Source: Paenibacillus oryzae (GTDB lineage Bacteria; Bacillota; Bacilli; Paenibacillales; Paenibacillaceae). From it: 64,000 bases of DNA. Position 1 is the stretch's first letter. Every line of letters begins with the position of its first letter. Below the pieces are notes generated by a model. It made no database searches and was not told where the DNA came from. It saw nothing but the letters and a program-made list of their open reading frames with translations. A program made the translations under genes and the position numbers. The DNA is taken from the NCBI RefSeq assembly GCF_001675045.1, contig NZ_LYPA01000079.1:1-64000 (forward strand), written 5' to 3'. Positions 35,041 through 45,086 of this stretch are shown here, piece by piece.

Positions 35041-36150
35041 ATGTTTTACTCAACACGCAAGCCGGTATGGCGCAAAAGCGTTTTGCTTGTTATTGCAGCC
35101 GTGCTTGCAATGACCTTGCTTGCCGCGTGCGGCGGAGGCAACGGCAAGGGCGGCAAGCATTCGCTTGAATTTAAAGATGTGAATGGAGGCGAGGTGGTCG
35201 CTACCTACAAGGATGGCCAGGTCACGCAGAAGGAACTGGACAAATATTTGGCGATCATCGGGATTACGCAGCCTGCTTACGAGCAAGTTTTATCTATTCC
35301 ACAGTTCCAGGAAATGATCGTGGAACAATATGTTTCATATAAGGTGCTGGCTTCCCGAGCATCAGAGGATGACCTGGAGAAGGCTCGTGGGGAAGTGGAT
35401 AAGCAGCTGAAGGATTATAAGGACTATGTGAATTCCGACGAAAGCATAGCCGCTAAGGTGAAGGAAAAAAATATCCGCGACGAGGATATGGCTACGTTCC
35501 TGCTGCTTCAATCCGCTGTTGTGGCTTATGTGAACTCCCTGGTAACGGACACCGATACTGCTGCGGCGTTTAAGGATGCCGAATCTAACTTTGCCGTTTT
35601 CGATGTGCGTCATATTCTGGTGGCTACAAAGGAAAAGGATGAAAAAACAGGCGAATCCAAAGACATCCGTACGGATGAGGAAGCGTTGGCCCGCGCCAAT
35701 GAAGTGAAGGACAAGCTGAAGGCCGGAGGCGACTGGACGGAGCTTGCCAAGCAATATTCCGATGATCCGGGCTCCAAGGAGGACGGCGGCCTCTATAAGG
35801 ACAAAGCGGGCAGCACCTTTGTTGAGCCCTTTAGACTCGCAGCCTTTGAACAGGAAATCGGCGTCGTTGGCGAGCCGGTGAAATCCGATTTTGGCTACCA
35901 CATCATTCAGGTCGACAAGCGTGAAGTGAAAACGTATGATCAAATTACGGACGAGCAAAAGGAACAAATTAAACAAGCGGCGGCGTACAAATACCTGGAA
36001 GCTTTTATGAAGGATGAGATGCCTAAGCAGGAGCTGAAGGTTACCCTTCCGCAGCCATCGCCAACAGCTGAAGGCTCGGGTGAAGGCGAAGCAACAGGAG
36101 AAGCAAGCCCAACTCCATCGCCTGAAAGCACTGAAAGCACAACTGAATAA
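35041..36150 (+). CDS. PrsA-like peptidyl-prolyl isomerase lipoprotein
   Basis: A 369-aa membrane-anchored foldase on the outer face of the membrane. The signal peptide ends in the lipobox LLAACGG. A SurA/PrsA-type helical N-terminal region is followed by a parvulin (PpiC) domain at ~residues 180-295 (VRHILVATKE...GDWTELAKQYSDDPGSKEDGGLY...FGYHIIQVDKRE). The last ~35 residues are a Pro/Ser/Thr/Glu-rich linker. It helps exported proteins fold. Known Paenibacillus genomes often have such a gene after mfd (from memory), so it may belong to the core order around which the accessory genes were inserted. Confidence 0.9.
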   Translation: MFYSTRKPVWRKSVLLVIAAVLAMTLLAACGGGNGKGGKHSLEFKDVNGGEVVATYKDGQVTQKELDKYLAIIGITQPAYEQVLSIPQFQEMIVEQYVSYKVLASRASEDDLEKARGEVDKQLKDYKDYVNSDESIAAKVKEKNIRDEDMATFLLLQSAVVAYVNSLVTDTDTAAAFKDAESNFAVFDVRHILVATKEKDEKTGESKDIRTDEEALARANEVKDKLKAGGDWTELAKQYSDDPGSKEDGGLYKDKAGSTFVEPFRLAAFEQEIGVVGEPVKSDFGYHIIQVDKREVKTYDQITDEQKEQIKQAAAYKYLEAFMKDEMPKQELKVTLPQPSPTAEGSGEGEATGEASPTPSPESTESTTE

Positions 36151-36154
36151 TAAG

Positions 36155-36223
36155 AAAAAACACCTTGCGAACAGCAGCGAGACGGGCAAAAGCTTTCTCG
36201 ATCTGGTACGCAAGGTGTTTTTA
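36155..36223. terminator. Bidirectional terminator between the foldase and AraC/PocR genes
   Basis: AAAAACACCTTGCG (~36156-36169) pairs with CGCAAGGTGTTTTT (36209-36222). A-run and T-run flank both sides, so it can serve both converging genes. Confidence 0.88.
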
Positions 36224-36255
36224 TTATAAATAGAGGTTTGTTTGGATTGCCCCGG

Positions 36256-37293
36256 TTATTGCTTCTGCATATATTTTCGGTAAACAGCAGGCGTGATATC
36301 TTCGTATTTTTTGAAAGTTTTTATAAAATAGCCCGATTCATTAAAGCCAAGCTCATCGCTGATTTGGGAAATCGGCATATCGGTTGCCTCCAGCAGCTTT
36401 TTGGCCCATTTGATTTTCAAACGCGCCAGATAAACCGTGAAGTTTTCGCTCGTTTCCTTGGCAAATAATCTGCTGAAATAGCTCGGACTAAGATGGCATA
36501 GCTCAGCCGCTTGCTTGAGCGTAACCTGCTCGCTTTTGTGAGTATGAATGTAATCCAGGGCCGGTTGAAGCACGGGATTCGTAATTTCTCTCTCCTCCGG
36601 GCTGCTGCTGAGATAGGCGTCGGCAATGGCGTTGGTCATTTCCCTTTTGATGGACTCGATATTGCGGATGGAATAACCGGGAAGAATGGCGGATAAGTTG
36701 AGCTTGCCGTTCTGGTCGGAGCCGGACGATTGGCTAAACATCTCGATCAGCAGATTTTTGTCCAGCGCTTCTTCTACGATGTAGTTGCAAAGCAGCGACA
36801 GCATGTTGGAGATGGTTACGATCTCTTCATAAGTCATGACAGGAAGCTGGTCATAAGAACTCCGCAGCATCTCCAGCTTGGTTTCATGCATGTGCGGGTC
36901 CTGGGAAACAACGATTTGCTCCAGCCCGCGTGATTTATCGGAATCCGATAGCTTGACCTGGCCGGCCATGACTGCTCCAATGTACTTGCCATCAATAGTA
37001 ATGGGGATCGCGATGTCAATAATATTGAAATGGCAAAGATAAATATAAGGCTCATTAAGGCGAACCGCCTCCAGACCGCCCCGCGAATCGCATTTTTGAC
37101 AATAGGGAAGAAGCTCGGGGTCCTTGCGTACGCTATTGCAGAATGACTGGCAGCTGCTGTGGCTGGTGACGGGATTGCCTTTGTAATCGACGGTGAGAAT
37201 AGCCAGCTTGGTGACGCTGGCAAGGGAATCCTGCAGCCGTTTCCACTTTTGCAAATCCAGTATTTTGTTGAGCTGTAAATATTCCCTGAACAA
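36256..37293 (-). CDS. AraC-family regulator with PocR sensor domain
   Basis: A 345-aa transcription regulator. Residues ~8-175 form a PocR-type ligand-binding domain with its cysteine cluster (CQSFCNSVRKDPELLPYCQKCD, later YLCHFN). The C-terminal ~100 residues are an AraC double helix-turn-helix (VTLKQAAELCHLSPSYFSRLFAKETSENF...ISDELGFNESGYFIKTFKKYEDITPAVYRK). PocR domains are thought to sense small molecules such as propanediol or glycerol-like compounds. It is divergent from gldA-dhaKL, so it probably activates them (inference). Confidence 0.9.
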   Translation of the reverse strand: MFREYLQLNKILDLQKWKRLQDSLASVTKLAILTVDYKGNPVTSHSSCQSFCNSVRKDPELLPYCQKCDSRGGLEAVRLNEPYIYLCHFNIIDIAIPITIDGKYIGAVMAGQVKLSDSDKSRGLEQIVVSQDPHMHETKLEMLRSSYDQLPVMTYEEIVTISNMLSLLCNYIVEEALDKNLLIEMFSQSSGSDQNGKLNLSAILPGYSIRNIESIKREMTNAIADAYLSSSPEEREITNPVLQPALDYIHTHKSEQVTLKQAAELCHLSPSYFSRLFAKETSENFTVYLARLKIKWAKKLLEATDMPISQISDELGFNESGYFIKTFKKYEDITPAVYRKYMQKQ

Positions 37294-37571
37294 GCCGGCC
37301 GCCTCCTCTGAAGCAATATCAAGTTATGCTTTTAAAAGCGATGATTCCATTCCTGGCGTTTTAGTAAAATCATGCCGTGCTGGGTAATCTATAGGAGTTG
37401 AAGAAGTCCGGTTATGGGGACCGCATGACAATAAGATACCATGTTTCAGTTAAAAAGCAAAAAATTACGATTGAAAATTATAATAATTTGTTATCATTGT
37501 CCACTGCTTGCCCCATAGACCTGTTATATATTGATAGTAAATGCTCCAAACCATTCTAGGAGGTTTTACAA

Positions 37572-38714
37572 ATGAGAAAAGCGTTTATTAGCCCAACGAA
37601 ATATGTGCAAGGCGAGGATGAATTGCTGAATCTGGGTTATTTCGTCCGTTCCTTTGGTCAATCCGCTCTCCTTATTGCCCATCCTGATGATGTTGAGCGT
37701 GTAAAAGCAAAGCTTGATGCAACAGCAGAGACCTTCCAAATTACATTTGTTGAAAGCGGTTTTAAAGGAGAATGCTCGCGCGAGGAGGTTGCGCGCTTGC
37801 AGGAAATCGCCCGTAATAATAAATGCGACTGTACAATCGGGCTTGGCGGCGGCAAAGCTATTGATGCGGCCAAATGCGTCGCGGAAGGCGAAGCGCTTAT
37901 TATTTGCCCGACCATTGCGGCGACAGATGCGCCGACCAGCCATTCTGCCGTTTTGTATACGCCGGACGGCGCGTTCGATGACTACGCTTATTTCAAGCAA
38001 AGCCCAAGCGTGGTGCTGATCGACACGACTGTTATTGCCAACGCGCCAACCCGTTTTCTTGTATCCGGCATGGGAGACGCTTTGTCTACTTATTTTGAAG
38101 CGAGAGCAACGTCCCGTTCCTATTCGCGCGTAAATGCAAGCTTGCCGATGGGCGCCCGCGAAGGCCTTACGCCTCCTGCATTTGGCACAAACGCGGCATT
38201 TGCGCTTGCCAAGCTGTGCTACGAGATGCTGCTGCGCGACGGCGTAAAGGCTAAGGCTGCAAGTGATAGCAACATGGTCACGCAGGCGCTTGAAAACATA
38301 GTGGAGACAAACATTTTGCTGTCCGGCCTTGGTTTTGAAAGCGGCGGCCTGGCGGCAGCGCATGCTATTCATGACGGTCTGACGATTCTGGAGGGCACGC
38401 ATCATTATTTCCATGGCGAAAAGGTTGCTTTTGGAACAATCGCCCAGCTTGTGCTTGAAAATGCGCCGACGGAGGAGTTGAATCAGGTGCTGGACTTCTG
38501 CCTTGATGTCGGTTTGCCCGTTTGTCTTGCCGATATCGGCGTAGAAGCCATTACGCAGGAGGAGCTGCTGGAGGTAGCGGAAAAAGCGTGTATTCCGGAG
38601 GAGTCCATTCATGCGATGCCATTCCCGTTTACAGTAGCCGAGGTTGCGGGAGCGATCGCAACGGCTGACCGGATCGGCCGTGCTTATAAAGCCAGCCGAG
38701 GTGCGAAGTCATGA
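37572..38714 (+). CDS. gldA: Glycerol dehydrogenase
   Basis: A 380-aa iron/zinc-containing polyol dehydrogenase that oxidises glycerol to dihydroxyacetone with NAD+. IGLGGGKAIDAAK is the NAD-binding segment, ICPTIAATDAPTSHSAVLYTPDG a family signature, and DALSTYFEARATS plus HAIHDGLT and HHYFHGEKVAFG hold the metal ligands. AGGAGG lies 8 nt upstream. It overlaps dhaKL by 4 bp (ATGA), so the oxidative glycerol pathway to DHA phosphate is co-translated. Confidence 0.93.
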   Translation: MRKAFISPTKYVQGEDELLNLGYFVRSFGQSALLIAHPDDVERVKAKLDATAETFQITFVESGFKGECSREEVARLQEIARNNKCDCTIGLGGGKAIDAAKCVAEGEALIICPTIAATDAPTSHSAVLYTPDGAFDDYAYFKQSPSVVLIDTTVIANAPTRFLVSGMGDALSTYFEARATSRSYSRVNASLPMGAREGLTPPAFGTNAAFALAKLCYEMLLRDGVKAKAASDSNMVTQALENIVETNILLSGLGFESGGLAAAHAIHDGLTILEGTHHYFHGEKVAFGTIAQLVLENAPTEELNQVLDFCLDVGLPVCLADIGVEAITQEELLEVAEKACIPEESIHAMPFPFTVAEVAGAIATADRIGRAYKASRGAKS

Positions 38715-40480
38715 AAAAAATCATCAACGGGGCCGAAAACGTTGTTATGGAGATGTGCAACGGGATTGCGTTAGCGCATCCGGAGCTGGAATTTCTAAAA
38801 AAATATAAAGTAATCAAGCGCAGAGCTATTCGTGCGGACAAGGTGAGCTTGATTAGCGGCGGCGGAAGCGGGCATGAGCCCGCTCATGCGGGCTATGTCG
38901 GCAAAGGCATGCTGGATGCCGCCGTATGCGGCGATGTGTTTGCATCCCCTTCGCAAATCCAAGTGTACCAGGCGATTAAAGCGACGGCTAGCACCAAAGG
39001 CACATTGCTCATTATTAAAAACTATAGCGGCGATATGATGAATTTTAAAAACGCGGCGCATCTCGCAGAAGAAGACGGCATTCAGGTGCAATATGTGAAG
39101 GTTGAGGACGATATCGCTGTTCAGGACAGCTTGTACACGGTAGGCCGCCGCGGCGTGGCGGGAACGGTGCTGGTTCACAAAATTGCCGGAGCCGCAGCCG
39201 AAGAGGGACGGAGCCTTGCCGATGTCAAGGCCGCCGCGGAAAAAGCGGCGCAGAATGTGCGCAGCATCGGATTTGCTTTTACCTCCTGCACCGTGCCTGC
39301 AAAAGGAACGCCAACCTTCGCCATTGCCGAAGACGAGATGGAATACGGCGTAGGCATTCATGGCGAACCGGGCATCCGGCGTGAAAAAATCGCAACGGCG
39401 GATGAGCTTGCCGCGCGCATGACGCAATCCTTGCTGGCCGATCTGAGGCTGGCAGACGGAGAGACGGCGGAAATTGCCGTTTTGGTCAATGGCTTTGGCG
39501 CAACCCCGCAGCAGGAGCTGTATGTGCTGAACAATTCGGTCCAGCGCGAGCTGGCAAAACGGACGGGCTTGTCCATTGCAGTCACCTTTGTTGGCAACTA
39601 TATGACCAGCATTGATATGTCGGGAGCCTCCTTGACCATTCTGAAGCTGGATGACGAGCTGAAGGAGCTGTTGTTCCGGGAAAGCGATACGCCGGCATTC
39701 AAAATATCCGGTCCGCCGGCCGCTGCAATTAGTTATTCGGAAGCGATAGAGGCATCGGTTCAGGAGGATGTTGCTGTCTCCTATGACGTGCAGACATCAA
39801 CGGAAGCGGCGGTTATCCAGGGCGATGCCGTGACTCTGGATAATGTCGTTTATCTGGTAGATAAGATGAGCGAGATCATTATCCGCAACGAAGTACCGTT
39901 TTGCGAGCTGGACTCCCATGCGGGTGATGGCGATTTCGGCATGAGCGTAGCCAAAGGCTTCCGCCAGCTCAAGCGGGAATGGAATCATATCGTCAACGAG
40001 GAAAAAGGAACGATCGGTTCATTTCTGGACGCATGCTCCCTTATCATTATGGAGCATTGCGGCGGAGCCTCCGGTCCCATCTGGGGCTCGGCGTTCCGCG
40101 CAGCGGGTAAATCTGCCGGAGATAAGCTGGAGCTGAATGTTTCGCAATTTGCAGAAATGATCCAGGCCGCTGTCAAAGGCATTCAGGCCACGGGCGAACG
40201 CTCCTTTGGCCGCGGTGCGGTTGTAGGAGACAAGACGCTGATTGACGCGCTTGTGCCATGCGCCGACGCATGGTCGGAGAGCGCTAAGTCCGGGCTGGAC
40301 ATTAAAGCCGCCTTTGCCAAAGGCGCGGCGGCAGCCGTCGAAGGCGCTAAAGCGACAGAAAAAATTGTGGCGCGCATGGGCCGTGCGGGAACGGTTGGGG
40401 AACGCAGCCTGGGCCATCCCGATGCGGGCGCTTATGCGCTTGGCGTTATTTTCACCGAGCTGTCGGAGTCGTTGAAGTAA
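38711..40480 (+). CDS. dhaK: ATP-dependent dihydroxyacetone kinase (fused DhaK-DhaL)
   Basis: A 589-aa kinase that phosphorylates dihydroxyacetone to DHAP. The DhaK domain (residues ~1-335) shows SGGGSGHEPAHAGYVGKGMLDAAVCGDVFASPS, the substrate-binding part, and GVGIHGEPGIRR with the His that binds DHA covalently. The DhaL domain (~370-589) has LDSHAGDGDFGMSVAKG, the ATP/Mg-binding Asp cluster. The fusion indicates the ATP-using rather than the PTS-coupled type; no DhaM is nearby. A terminator follows. Confidence 0.94.
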   Translation: MKKIINGAENVVMEMCNGIALAHPELEFLKKYKVIKRRAIRADKVSLISGGGSGHEPAHAGYVGKGMLDAAVCGDVFASPSQIQVYQAIKATASTKGTLLIIKNYSGDMMNFKNAAHLAEEDGIQVQYVKVEDDIAVQDSLYTVGRRGVAGTVLVHKIAGAAAEEGRSLADVKAAAEKAAQNVRSIGFAFTSCTVPAKGTPTFAIAEDEMEYGVGIHGEPGIRREKIATADELAARMTQSLLADLRLADGETAEIAVLVNGFGATPQQELYVLNNSVQRELAKRTGLSIAVTFVGNYMTSIDMSGASLTILKLDDELKELLFRESDTPAFKISGPPAAAISYSEAIEASVQEDVAVSYDVQTSTEAAVIQGDAVTLDNVVYLVDKMSEIIIRNEVPFCELDSHAGDGDFGMSVAKGFRQLKREWNHIVNEEKGTIGSFLDACSLIIMEHCGGASGPIWGSAFRAAGKSAGDKLELNVSQFAEMIQAAVKGIQATGERSFGRGAVVGDKTLIDALVPCADAWSESAKSGLDIKAAFAKGAAAAVEGAKATEKIVARMGRAGTVGERSLGHPDAGAYALGVIFTELSESLK

Positions 40481-40511
40481 TTCCATTCTACAGCAACAAC
40501 GGCCCATCTAT

Positions 40512-40549
40512 GGCCCATCCTCCCGATTAGGCGGAGGGTGGGTCTTTTT
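40512..40549 (+). terminator. Terminator after dhaKL
   Basis: GGCCCATCCTCCCG pairs with CGGAGGGTGGGTC, followed by TTTTTG. Confidence 0.88.
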
Positions 40550-40659
40550 GTTGTTGTTAATAAGCCATAGCTATGTATTTTAGGCAAAAAAGGAGATTGC
40601 TTATATTTGTAAAAAGTGATATCATAAAAATATCAAAGAGATATAGGAGATGATCCAGC

Positions 40660-41535
40660 ATGAATGAAAAAAAAGCTTTTCATCTAAATGGTTATCTGGC
40701 CCTGCTGATAGGGTTTGCCGCAACCATCGGCGGAGTGGCGATGATTGCGACGGAATTGAAAATATCCGATGATCCATCGATTTCCAAGTTTGTAGTCGGT
40801 GTGGTACTGGTAGGACTCGCGGCAATTATCGCTTCCTCCCTCACTATTGTGCAGCCGAATGAAGCAAAGGTTATTACCTTTTTTGGTACCTATGTCGGTA
40901 CGGTTATTCAAAGCGGATTGTGGATGGTATTGCCGCTTACGGTAAAAGCAACGGTTTCGCTGAAGGTTCGGAACTTCAATAGCCAGAAGCTGAAGGTAAA
41001 CGATGCGGGGGGCAATCCGGTTGAAATCGGCGCCGTTATCGTATTTAAAGTGGTGGATACGGCCAAGGCAAGCTTTGACGTTGATCAATACGAGCGGTTT
41101 GTCGAAATTCAGAGTGAAACGGCTATCCGTCATATTGCGGCCAAATACCCCTATGACACCTTTGAGGATGATACCGTGGCATCGCTTCGAGGCAATGCGG
41201 ATGAAGTGGCTGCAGAATTGCTAAGAGAGCTGCAGGATCGTCTGGATGTAGCTGGCGTGGAGCTGCGTGAAACCCGCATTACCCATTTGGCGTATGCGCC
41301 GGAAATTGCCAGCGCAATGCTCCAGCGGCAGCAGGCCACGGCAATTGTATCGGCCCGTCAGAAAATTGTAGAAGGCGCTGTAGGCATGGTGGATGCCGCT
41401 TTGAAGCAGCTGGAGGGTGCCGGAATTGAGCTTGATGCGGAGCGGAAGGCGGCTATGATCAATAACCTGATGGTTTCTATTGTATCTGATCGCGCTGCCC
41501 AGCCGGTTATTAATACAGGATCGCTGTATAGCTGA
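40660..41535 (+). CDS. SPFH/band 7 domain membrane protein
   Basis: A 291-aa stomatin/flotillin-superfamily protein. Two hydrophobic segments (residues ~8-28 and 38-60) anchor it, then an SPFH domain runs to ~residue 230 (VQPNEAKVITFFGTYVGTVIQSGLWMVLPL, a stomatin-like start; ITHLAYAPEIASAMLQRQQA). The family forms membrane scaffolds; exact role unknown. ATAGGAGATGA lies before the ATG. A small RHH protein gene follows after 12 bp, a pairing also seen in other Firmicutes as far as I recall. Confidence 0.88.
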   Translation: MNEKKAFHLNGYLALLIGFAATIGGVAMIATELKISDDPSISKFVVGVVLVGLAAIIASSLTIVQPNEAKVITFFGTYVGTVIQSGLWMVLPLTVKATVSLKVRNFNSQKLKVNDAGGNPVEIGAVIVFKVVDTAKASFDVDQYERFVEIQSETAIRHIAAKYPYDTFEDDTVASLRGNADEVAAELLRELQDRLDVAGVELRETRITHLAYAPEIASAMLQRQQATAIVSARQKIVEGAVGMVDAALKQLEGAGIELDAERKAAMINNLMVSIVSDRAAQPVINTGSLYS

Positions 41536-41547
41536 GGGTAAGCCGGT

Positions 41548-41730
41548 ATGGCTAAAGAAAAAAAAGCATTTCCATTGCGTCTTGACCCCGAGATTCATAA
41601 GGCGCTGGAGCAATGGGCAGGTGACGAATTCCGCAGCGTCAACAGCCATATTGAATATTTGCTCAGAGAAGCTTTAAGCAAGGCAGGCAGATTAAAGAGG
41701 CCAGGACGCCCCCCTACTGATGAAGAGTAA
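41548..41730 (+). CDS. Small Arc-type ribbon-helix-helix protein
   Basis: A 60-aa protein with an Arc/MetJ-like fold signature: FPLRLDPEIHKALEQWAGDEFRSVNSHIEYLLREAL (beta strand, helix A, helix B), followed by a basic GRPP tail. It probably binds DNA as a dimer. It is coupled to the SPFH gene (12 bp gap), where it may act in autoregulation; no toxin-like partner is beside it, so an antitoxin role is not supported. Confidence 0.8.
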   Translation: MAKEKKAFPLRLDPEIHKALEQWAGDEFRSVNSHIEYLLREALSKAGRLKRPGRPPTDEE

Positions 41731-41759
41731 ATGTGCAGACAGCACTCTGTACCAAAAGG

Positions 41760-41790
41760 ACCTGCCAATGTTGCTTTGGCAGGTTTTTTA
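41760..41790 (+). terminator. Terminator after the SPFH-RHH pair
   Basis: ACCTGCCAA pairs with TTGGCAGGT around a short loop, followed by TTTTT. Confidence 0.88.
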
Positions 41791-41840
41791 GAACCTATAT
41801 AATTGAATAAACGAGTTGCAGAGAAGAGGGGGAAATCAAA

Positions 41841-42296
41841 ATGAAGACAATCAAAAGCATGATGGATCACATGTACTGGGCTGATGGGGTAATCTTGGAT
41901 GCGCTTGAGCGGAGTGGGACGAAGAACAAGGAGCTTCTTAAGCTGGTTCGGCATGTTGCGATTGCGGAAAGAGTCTGGCTCTTGCGACTGAACGGCAAGG
42001 GCAGCGCGAAATATTCGCTGTGGGAGGAAGCGGAAGACCCGACCGCTCTCCGGACGATGTTTGAAGAGAACGCCAAGCAATATCAGCTTTACATCGAAGG
42101 GCTCGATCAATCTCAGTTGGACGAGATGATCAATTATGCCAACCAAAGCGGTGTTCCGTTCCGAACTTCCGTCCGGGACATCCTTCTGCAGGTGCTCTTG
42201 CATGGTCAATACCACCGGGGGCAAATTAACCGGGCGCTTCGGAGCGAGTCGGCAGAGCCTGCCCCGGTTGATTACATCAAATTTGCGAGGCTCTAA
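41841..42296 (+). CDS. DinB-family protein
   Basis: A 151-aa four-helix-bundle protein of the DinB/YfiT-like superfamily. Metal-ligand histidines typical of the family are visible at HMYWADGVILDAL (residue ~9), VRHVAIAERVWLLRL (~41) and HGQYHRGQINRAL (~128-132). These proteins are metal-dependent, often thiol-transferase-like enzymes of unknown substrate. The start follows GAGAAGAGGGGGAA. It converges on ureC. Confidence 0.85.
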   Translation: MKTIKSMMDHMYWADGVILDALERSGTKNKELLKLVRHVAIAERVWLLRLNGKGSAKYSLWEEAEDPTALRTMFEENAKQYQLYIEGLDQSQLDEMINYANQSGVPFRTSVRDILLQVLLHGQYHRGQINRALRSESAEPAPVDYIKFARL

Positions 42297-42351
42297 CAGT
42301 AACAGTACCTGGATGCAGGGGTTCAAGTATTCCGCACTTCATTACCATTAA

Positions 42352-42397
42352 AAGCAGCAGTCAAGGACTTTGTATATTTCGTCCATGGCTGCTGCTT
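42352..42397 (-). terminator. Terminator region of ureC
   Basis: AAGCAGCAG (42352-42360) pairs with CTGCTGCTT (to 42396), with an inner GGAC...GTCC stem. Read on the ureC strand the stem is followed by CTTTTAATG, a short T-run. It lies between converging genes. Confidence 0.6.
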
Positions 42398-42413
42398 ATT
42401 ACTGATTAAATGA

Positions 42414-44126
42414 TTAAGTCAAAAAATATCGCTGAGCCAGCGGAAGAAAATCTACAGGGGCCGACGTCAGGCGCTCGCCATTGACACTAACGGCATAGGT
42501 TTTGGGATCAACCATAATGTCAGGCATTTCACCATTAAGCACCATCTGCGATTTGGTCAAATTGCGGCAGTTGAATGCGGGCAGGAGCTGCTTGCGCAAG
42601 CCAAGCGGCGCAAGCGATCCGCTCTCCAGCGACGCCTTGGATACAAAGGTTATGCTGAGCTCGGCCTGCGCGCCGCCATAGCTGCCGAACATAGGCCGGT
42701 ACATATAGGGCTGAGGCGTTGAAATCGACGCGTTGGGATCGCCCATGCCGGCATGGACAATAAAACCGCTTTTAAGCACCATTTCCGGCTTGGCTCCAAA
42801 AAACGCAGGTTTCCATAATGCCAAATCGGCAATTTTGCCAACCTCGATAGAACCGACATAGGTCGATATGCCGTGTGTAATGGCGGGATTGATTGTATAT
42901 TTGGCAATGTATCGTTTGACGCGGAAGTTGTCAGATCGTGTGTCAGAGCCAAGCGGACCGCGCTGCTGCTTCATTTTGTCGGCTGTTTGCCAGGTGCGGA
43001 TAGCAACCTCTCCAACCCTTCCCATAGCCTGGGAGTCTGAGCTTGTCATGCTAATTGCGCCAATATCATGCAGAATATCCTCGGCCCCGATGGTTTCGGA
43101 ACGGATGCGGGAAGCGGCAAAGGCTACATCTTCGGGTATGCGGGGATCAAGATGATGGCAAATCATCAGCATATCCAGATGCTCGTCAATGGTGTTGACG
43201 GTATAAGGCATTGTCGGGCTGGTGGAGGAAGGCAGCACATTCGGCATGGACGCTACGCGCAGCAAATCGGGCGCATGTCCGCCTCCAGCTCCTTCCGTAT
43301 GGTAGGTGTGAATGGTGCGATTTTTGAAGGAACGAAGACTATCTTCAACAAACCCTGCCTCATTAAGCGTATCCGTATGAATATTAACCTGGACATCCAG
43401 TCCTTCCGCTACATCCATGCATTTGTCGATGACATAAGGAGTGCTGCCCCAATCCTCGTGAATTTTGAGTCCTGCGGCCCCTGCCTGGACCTGCTCGATC
43501 AGAGCTTCCGGCCTGGAGCTGTTGCCCCTGCCCAGAAATACCATGTTGATCGGCAAAGCGTCGGTCGCCTTCAGCATTCTTTGCAAATTCCAGACGCCTG
43601 AGGTGCAGTTGGTTGCAAGCGTTCCGGTAGCAGGTCCCGTGCCGCCTCCAACAAATGTAGTAACCCCGCTTTGCAGTGCGATTTCGACCTGCTGGGGACT
43701 GATATAATGCACGTGGGAATCAACGCCCCCGGCCGTAACGATCATATTTTCCGCAGAAATAACCTCGGTTCCGACCCCGATAATCATCCCCGGCGTAACC
43801 CCGTCCATCACCATGGGATTGCCCGCTTTGCCGATACCTGCAATTTTGCCGTCCTTTACGCCGATATCTGCTTTTACAATTCCCCATGTATCAATGATGA
43901 TGGCATTGGTAATAACCAGATCCAGCACGCCTTCATCTCTTGTAGCCAGCGGATGTTGTCCCATGCCGTCCCGGACGACCTTGCCTCCGCCAAACACGCA
44001 TTCATCGCCATAAACCGTATAGTCCTTTTCGATTTCTATCCAGAGAGAGGTGTCTCCCAGGCGGACGCGATCGCCCGTCGTTGGGCCGTACATGCTGGCA
44101 TAGGTTGCGCGATCAATTGTGCTCAT
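42414..44126 (-). CDS. ureC: Urease subunit alpha
   Basis: A 570-aa nickel amidohydrolase subunit that hydrolyses urea. Nickel ligands and active-site residues are in place: [23 protein letters not shown] (carbamylated Lys), [27 protein letters not shown], the flap [17 protein letters not shown] and SSDSQAMGR. Full length. It overlaps the fused ureAB by 4 bp. Genes for the maturation proteins UreE, UreF, UreG and UreD are not adjacent and not in the window. Confidence 0.97.
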   Translation of the reverse strand: MSTIDRATYASMYGPTTGDRVRLGDTSLWIEIEKDYTVYGDECVFGGGKVVRDGMGQHPLATRDEGVLDLVITNAIIIDTWGIVKADIGVKDGKIAGIGKAGNPMVMDGVTPGMIIGVGTEVISAENMIVTAGGVDSHVHYISPQQVEIALQSGVTTFVGGGTGPATGTLATNCTSGVWNLQRMLKATDALPINMVFLGRGNSSRPEALIEQVQAGAAGLKIHEDWGSTPYVIDKCMDVAEGLDVQVNIHTDTLNEAGFVEDSLRSFKNRTIHTYHTEGAGGGHAPDLLRVASMPNVLPSSTSPTMPYTVNTIDEHLDMLMICHHLDPRIPEDVAFAASRIRSETIGAEDILHDIGAISMTSSDSQAMGRVGEVAIRTWQTADKMKQQRGPLGSDTRSDNFRVKRYIAKYTINPAITHGISTYVGSIEVGKIADLALWKPAFFGAKPEMVLKSGFIVHAGMGDPNASISTPQPYMYRPMFGSYGGAQAELSITFVSKASLESGSLAPLGLRKQLLPAFNCRNLTKSQMVLNGEMPDIMVDPKTYAVSVNGERLTSAPVDFLPLAQRYFLT

Positions 44127-44746
44127 GGTTTAACCTCCCCGTTTGTTAATCCTGCAAATCCATAAATTTCCTTGCTACCGCCAATCTGAACCAGACCGAT
44201 GCTTTTGGTTTCACCGGGCTCAAATCTTATGGAAAGCCCCGAAGCGATATCAAGCCGATACCCCTGAGTGCCTTCACGGTGGAAAGAAAGCGCCGGGTTG
44301 CTCTCGTAAAAGTGAAAATGGGAACCAACCTGAATCGGCCTGTCTCCGGTATTGGTGACCTCCCGGTTGATGCGGGGACGATTCGGCAATAGCTGAATCG
44401 GCTCTTCCAGCAAATCATATTCGCCCGCAATCAAGCCGCTGTTATCCCCAATAGGATCATGTACCGATACAAGCTTGGTGCCGTCGGGAAAGGTAGCTTC
44501 CACCTGTACCTCGGACAATAGGGAAGAGATCCCGTCCATTACCTGGTCCGGTGTTAGAAGGTGACGGGCTTCCTCCATAAGCGCCGCAACGGACTTGCCG
44601 TCCCTTGCCCCCTCCATGACATACCCGGAAATAAGGGCCACCGCCTCCGGATAATTGAGCTTTACTCCCCGCGCCAGCCTCTTCTGGGCAAGATCAGCAG
44701 CCACATATAGCAGCAGCTTGTCACGTTCCTGATACGTAAGATGCAT
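44123..44746 (-). CDS. ureAB: Fused urease gamma-beta subunit
   Basis: A 207-aa fusion of UreA and UreB. The UreA part is residues ~1-100 ([38 protein letters not shown]), and UreB follows from ~115 ([46 protein letters not shown]). Such fusions occur in several lineages. The frame extends to 44797, but the family start and GAGGAGAG support ATG 44746. It is the first gene of the ureAB-ureC unit, divergent from urtA. Confidence 0.95.
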   Translation of the reverse strand: MHLTYQERDKLLLYVAADLAQKRLARGVKLNYPEAVALISGYVMEGARDGKSVAALMEEARHLLTPDQVMDGISSLLSEVQVEATFPDGTKLVSVHDPIGDNSGLIAGEYDLLEEPIQLLPNRPRINREVTNTGDRPIQVGSHFHFYESNPALSFHREGTQGYRLDIASGLSIRFEPGETKSIGLVQIGGSKEIYGFAGLTNGEVKP

Positions 44747-44870
44747 GATGCACTCTCTCCTCTCGGGACCATAATGAAATAGTGGATTTGAATACAATAT
44801 ACAAAAAACAACATCATTCGACAGAAATCTCCTTGAAATAGCGGCTAACCATCATAAAACAGGATCTTTC

Positions 44871-44888
44871 TGTAAATCTCATGTCACA
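44871..44888. promoter_or_regulatory. Weak GlnR/TnrA-like site toward ureAB
   Basis: TGTAA-N8-TCACA resembles the TGTNA-N7-TNACA core but has one extra spacer base. It lies ~125 bp upstream of ureAB. Reported only as a candidate. Confidence 0.25.
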
Positions 44889-44975
44889 ACTGTAGCATCA
44901 GCCTAAATTTCATGTCAATAACGAGTTAATAAAAATAACGTATAATTCATCAATCGGTTCGAAATCGTTGTTTTA

Positions 44976-44992
44976 TGTAATATATATTGACA
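44976..44992. promoter_or_regulatory. GlnR/TnrA-type operator before urtA
   Basis: TGTAATATATATTGACA keeps the full TGTNA-N7-TNACA core and departs from the 17-bp consensus only at two inner positions. It overlaps the -35 of the urtA promoter. Nitrogen control fits a urea transporter and urease locus. Overlap with -35 suggests repression when nitrogen is plentiful, though activation cannot be excluded. Confidence 0.65.
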
Positions 44993-45016
44993 TGTAAAAA
45001 GCTGTGCGAATATACT
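44987..45016 (+). promoter_or_regulatory. Sigma-A promoter of urtABCDE
   Basis: TTGACA (44987-44992), an 18-bp spacer and TATACT (45011-45016), about 70 bp before the urtA start codon. Confidence 0.75.
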
Positions 45017-45086
45017 GTAACCACGAACATTGGAAACACAATCCATGGAAATGTTCGGCAGAAAAATAGAGGCGGGGAGTGGTGGG

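Noticed and set aside
37340-37360. CcpA (cre) site before gldA
   Set aside because: The best match (around TTAAAAGCGATGATT) has two mismatches at key positions and no support from position.
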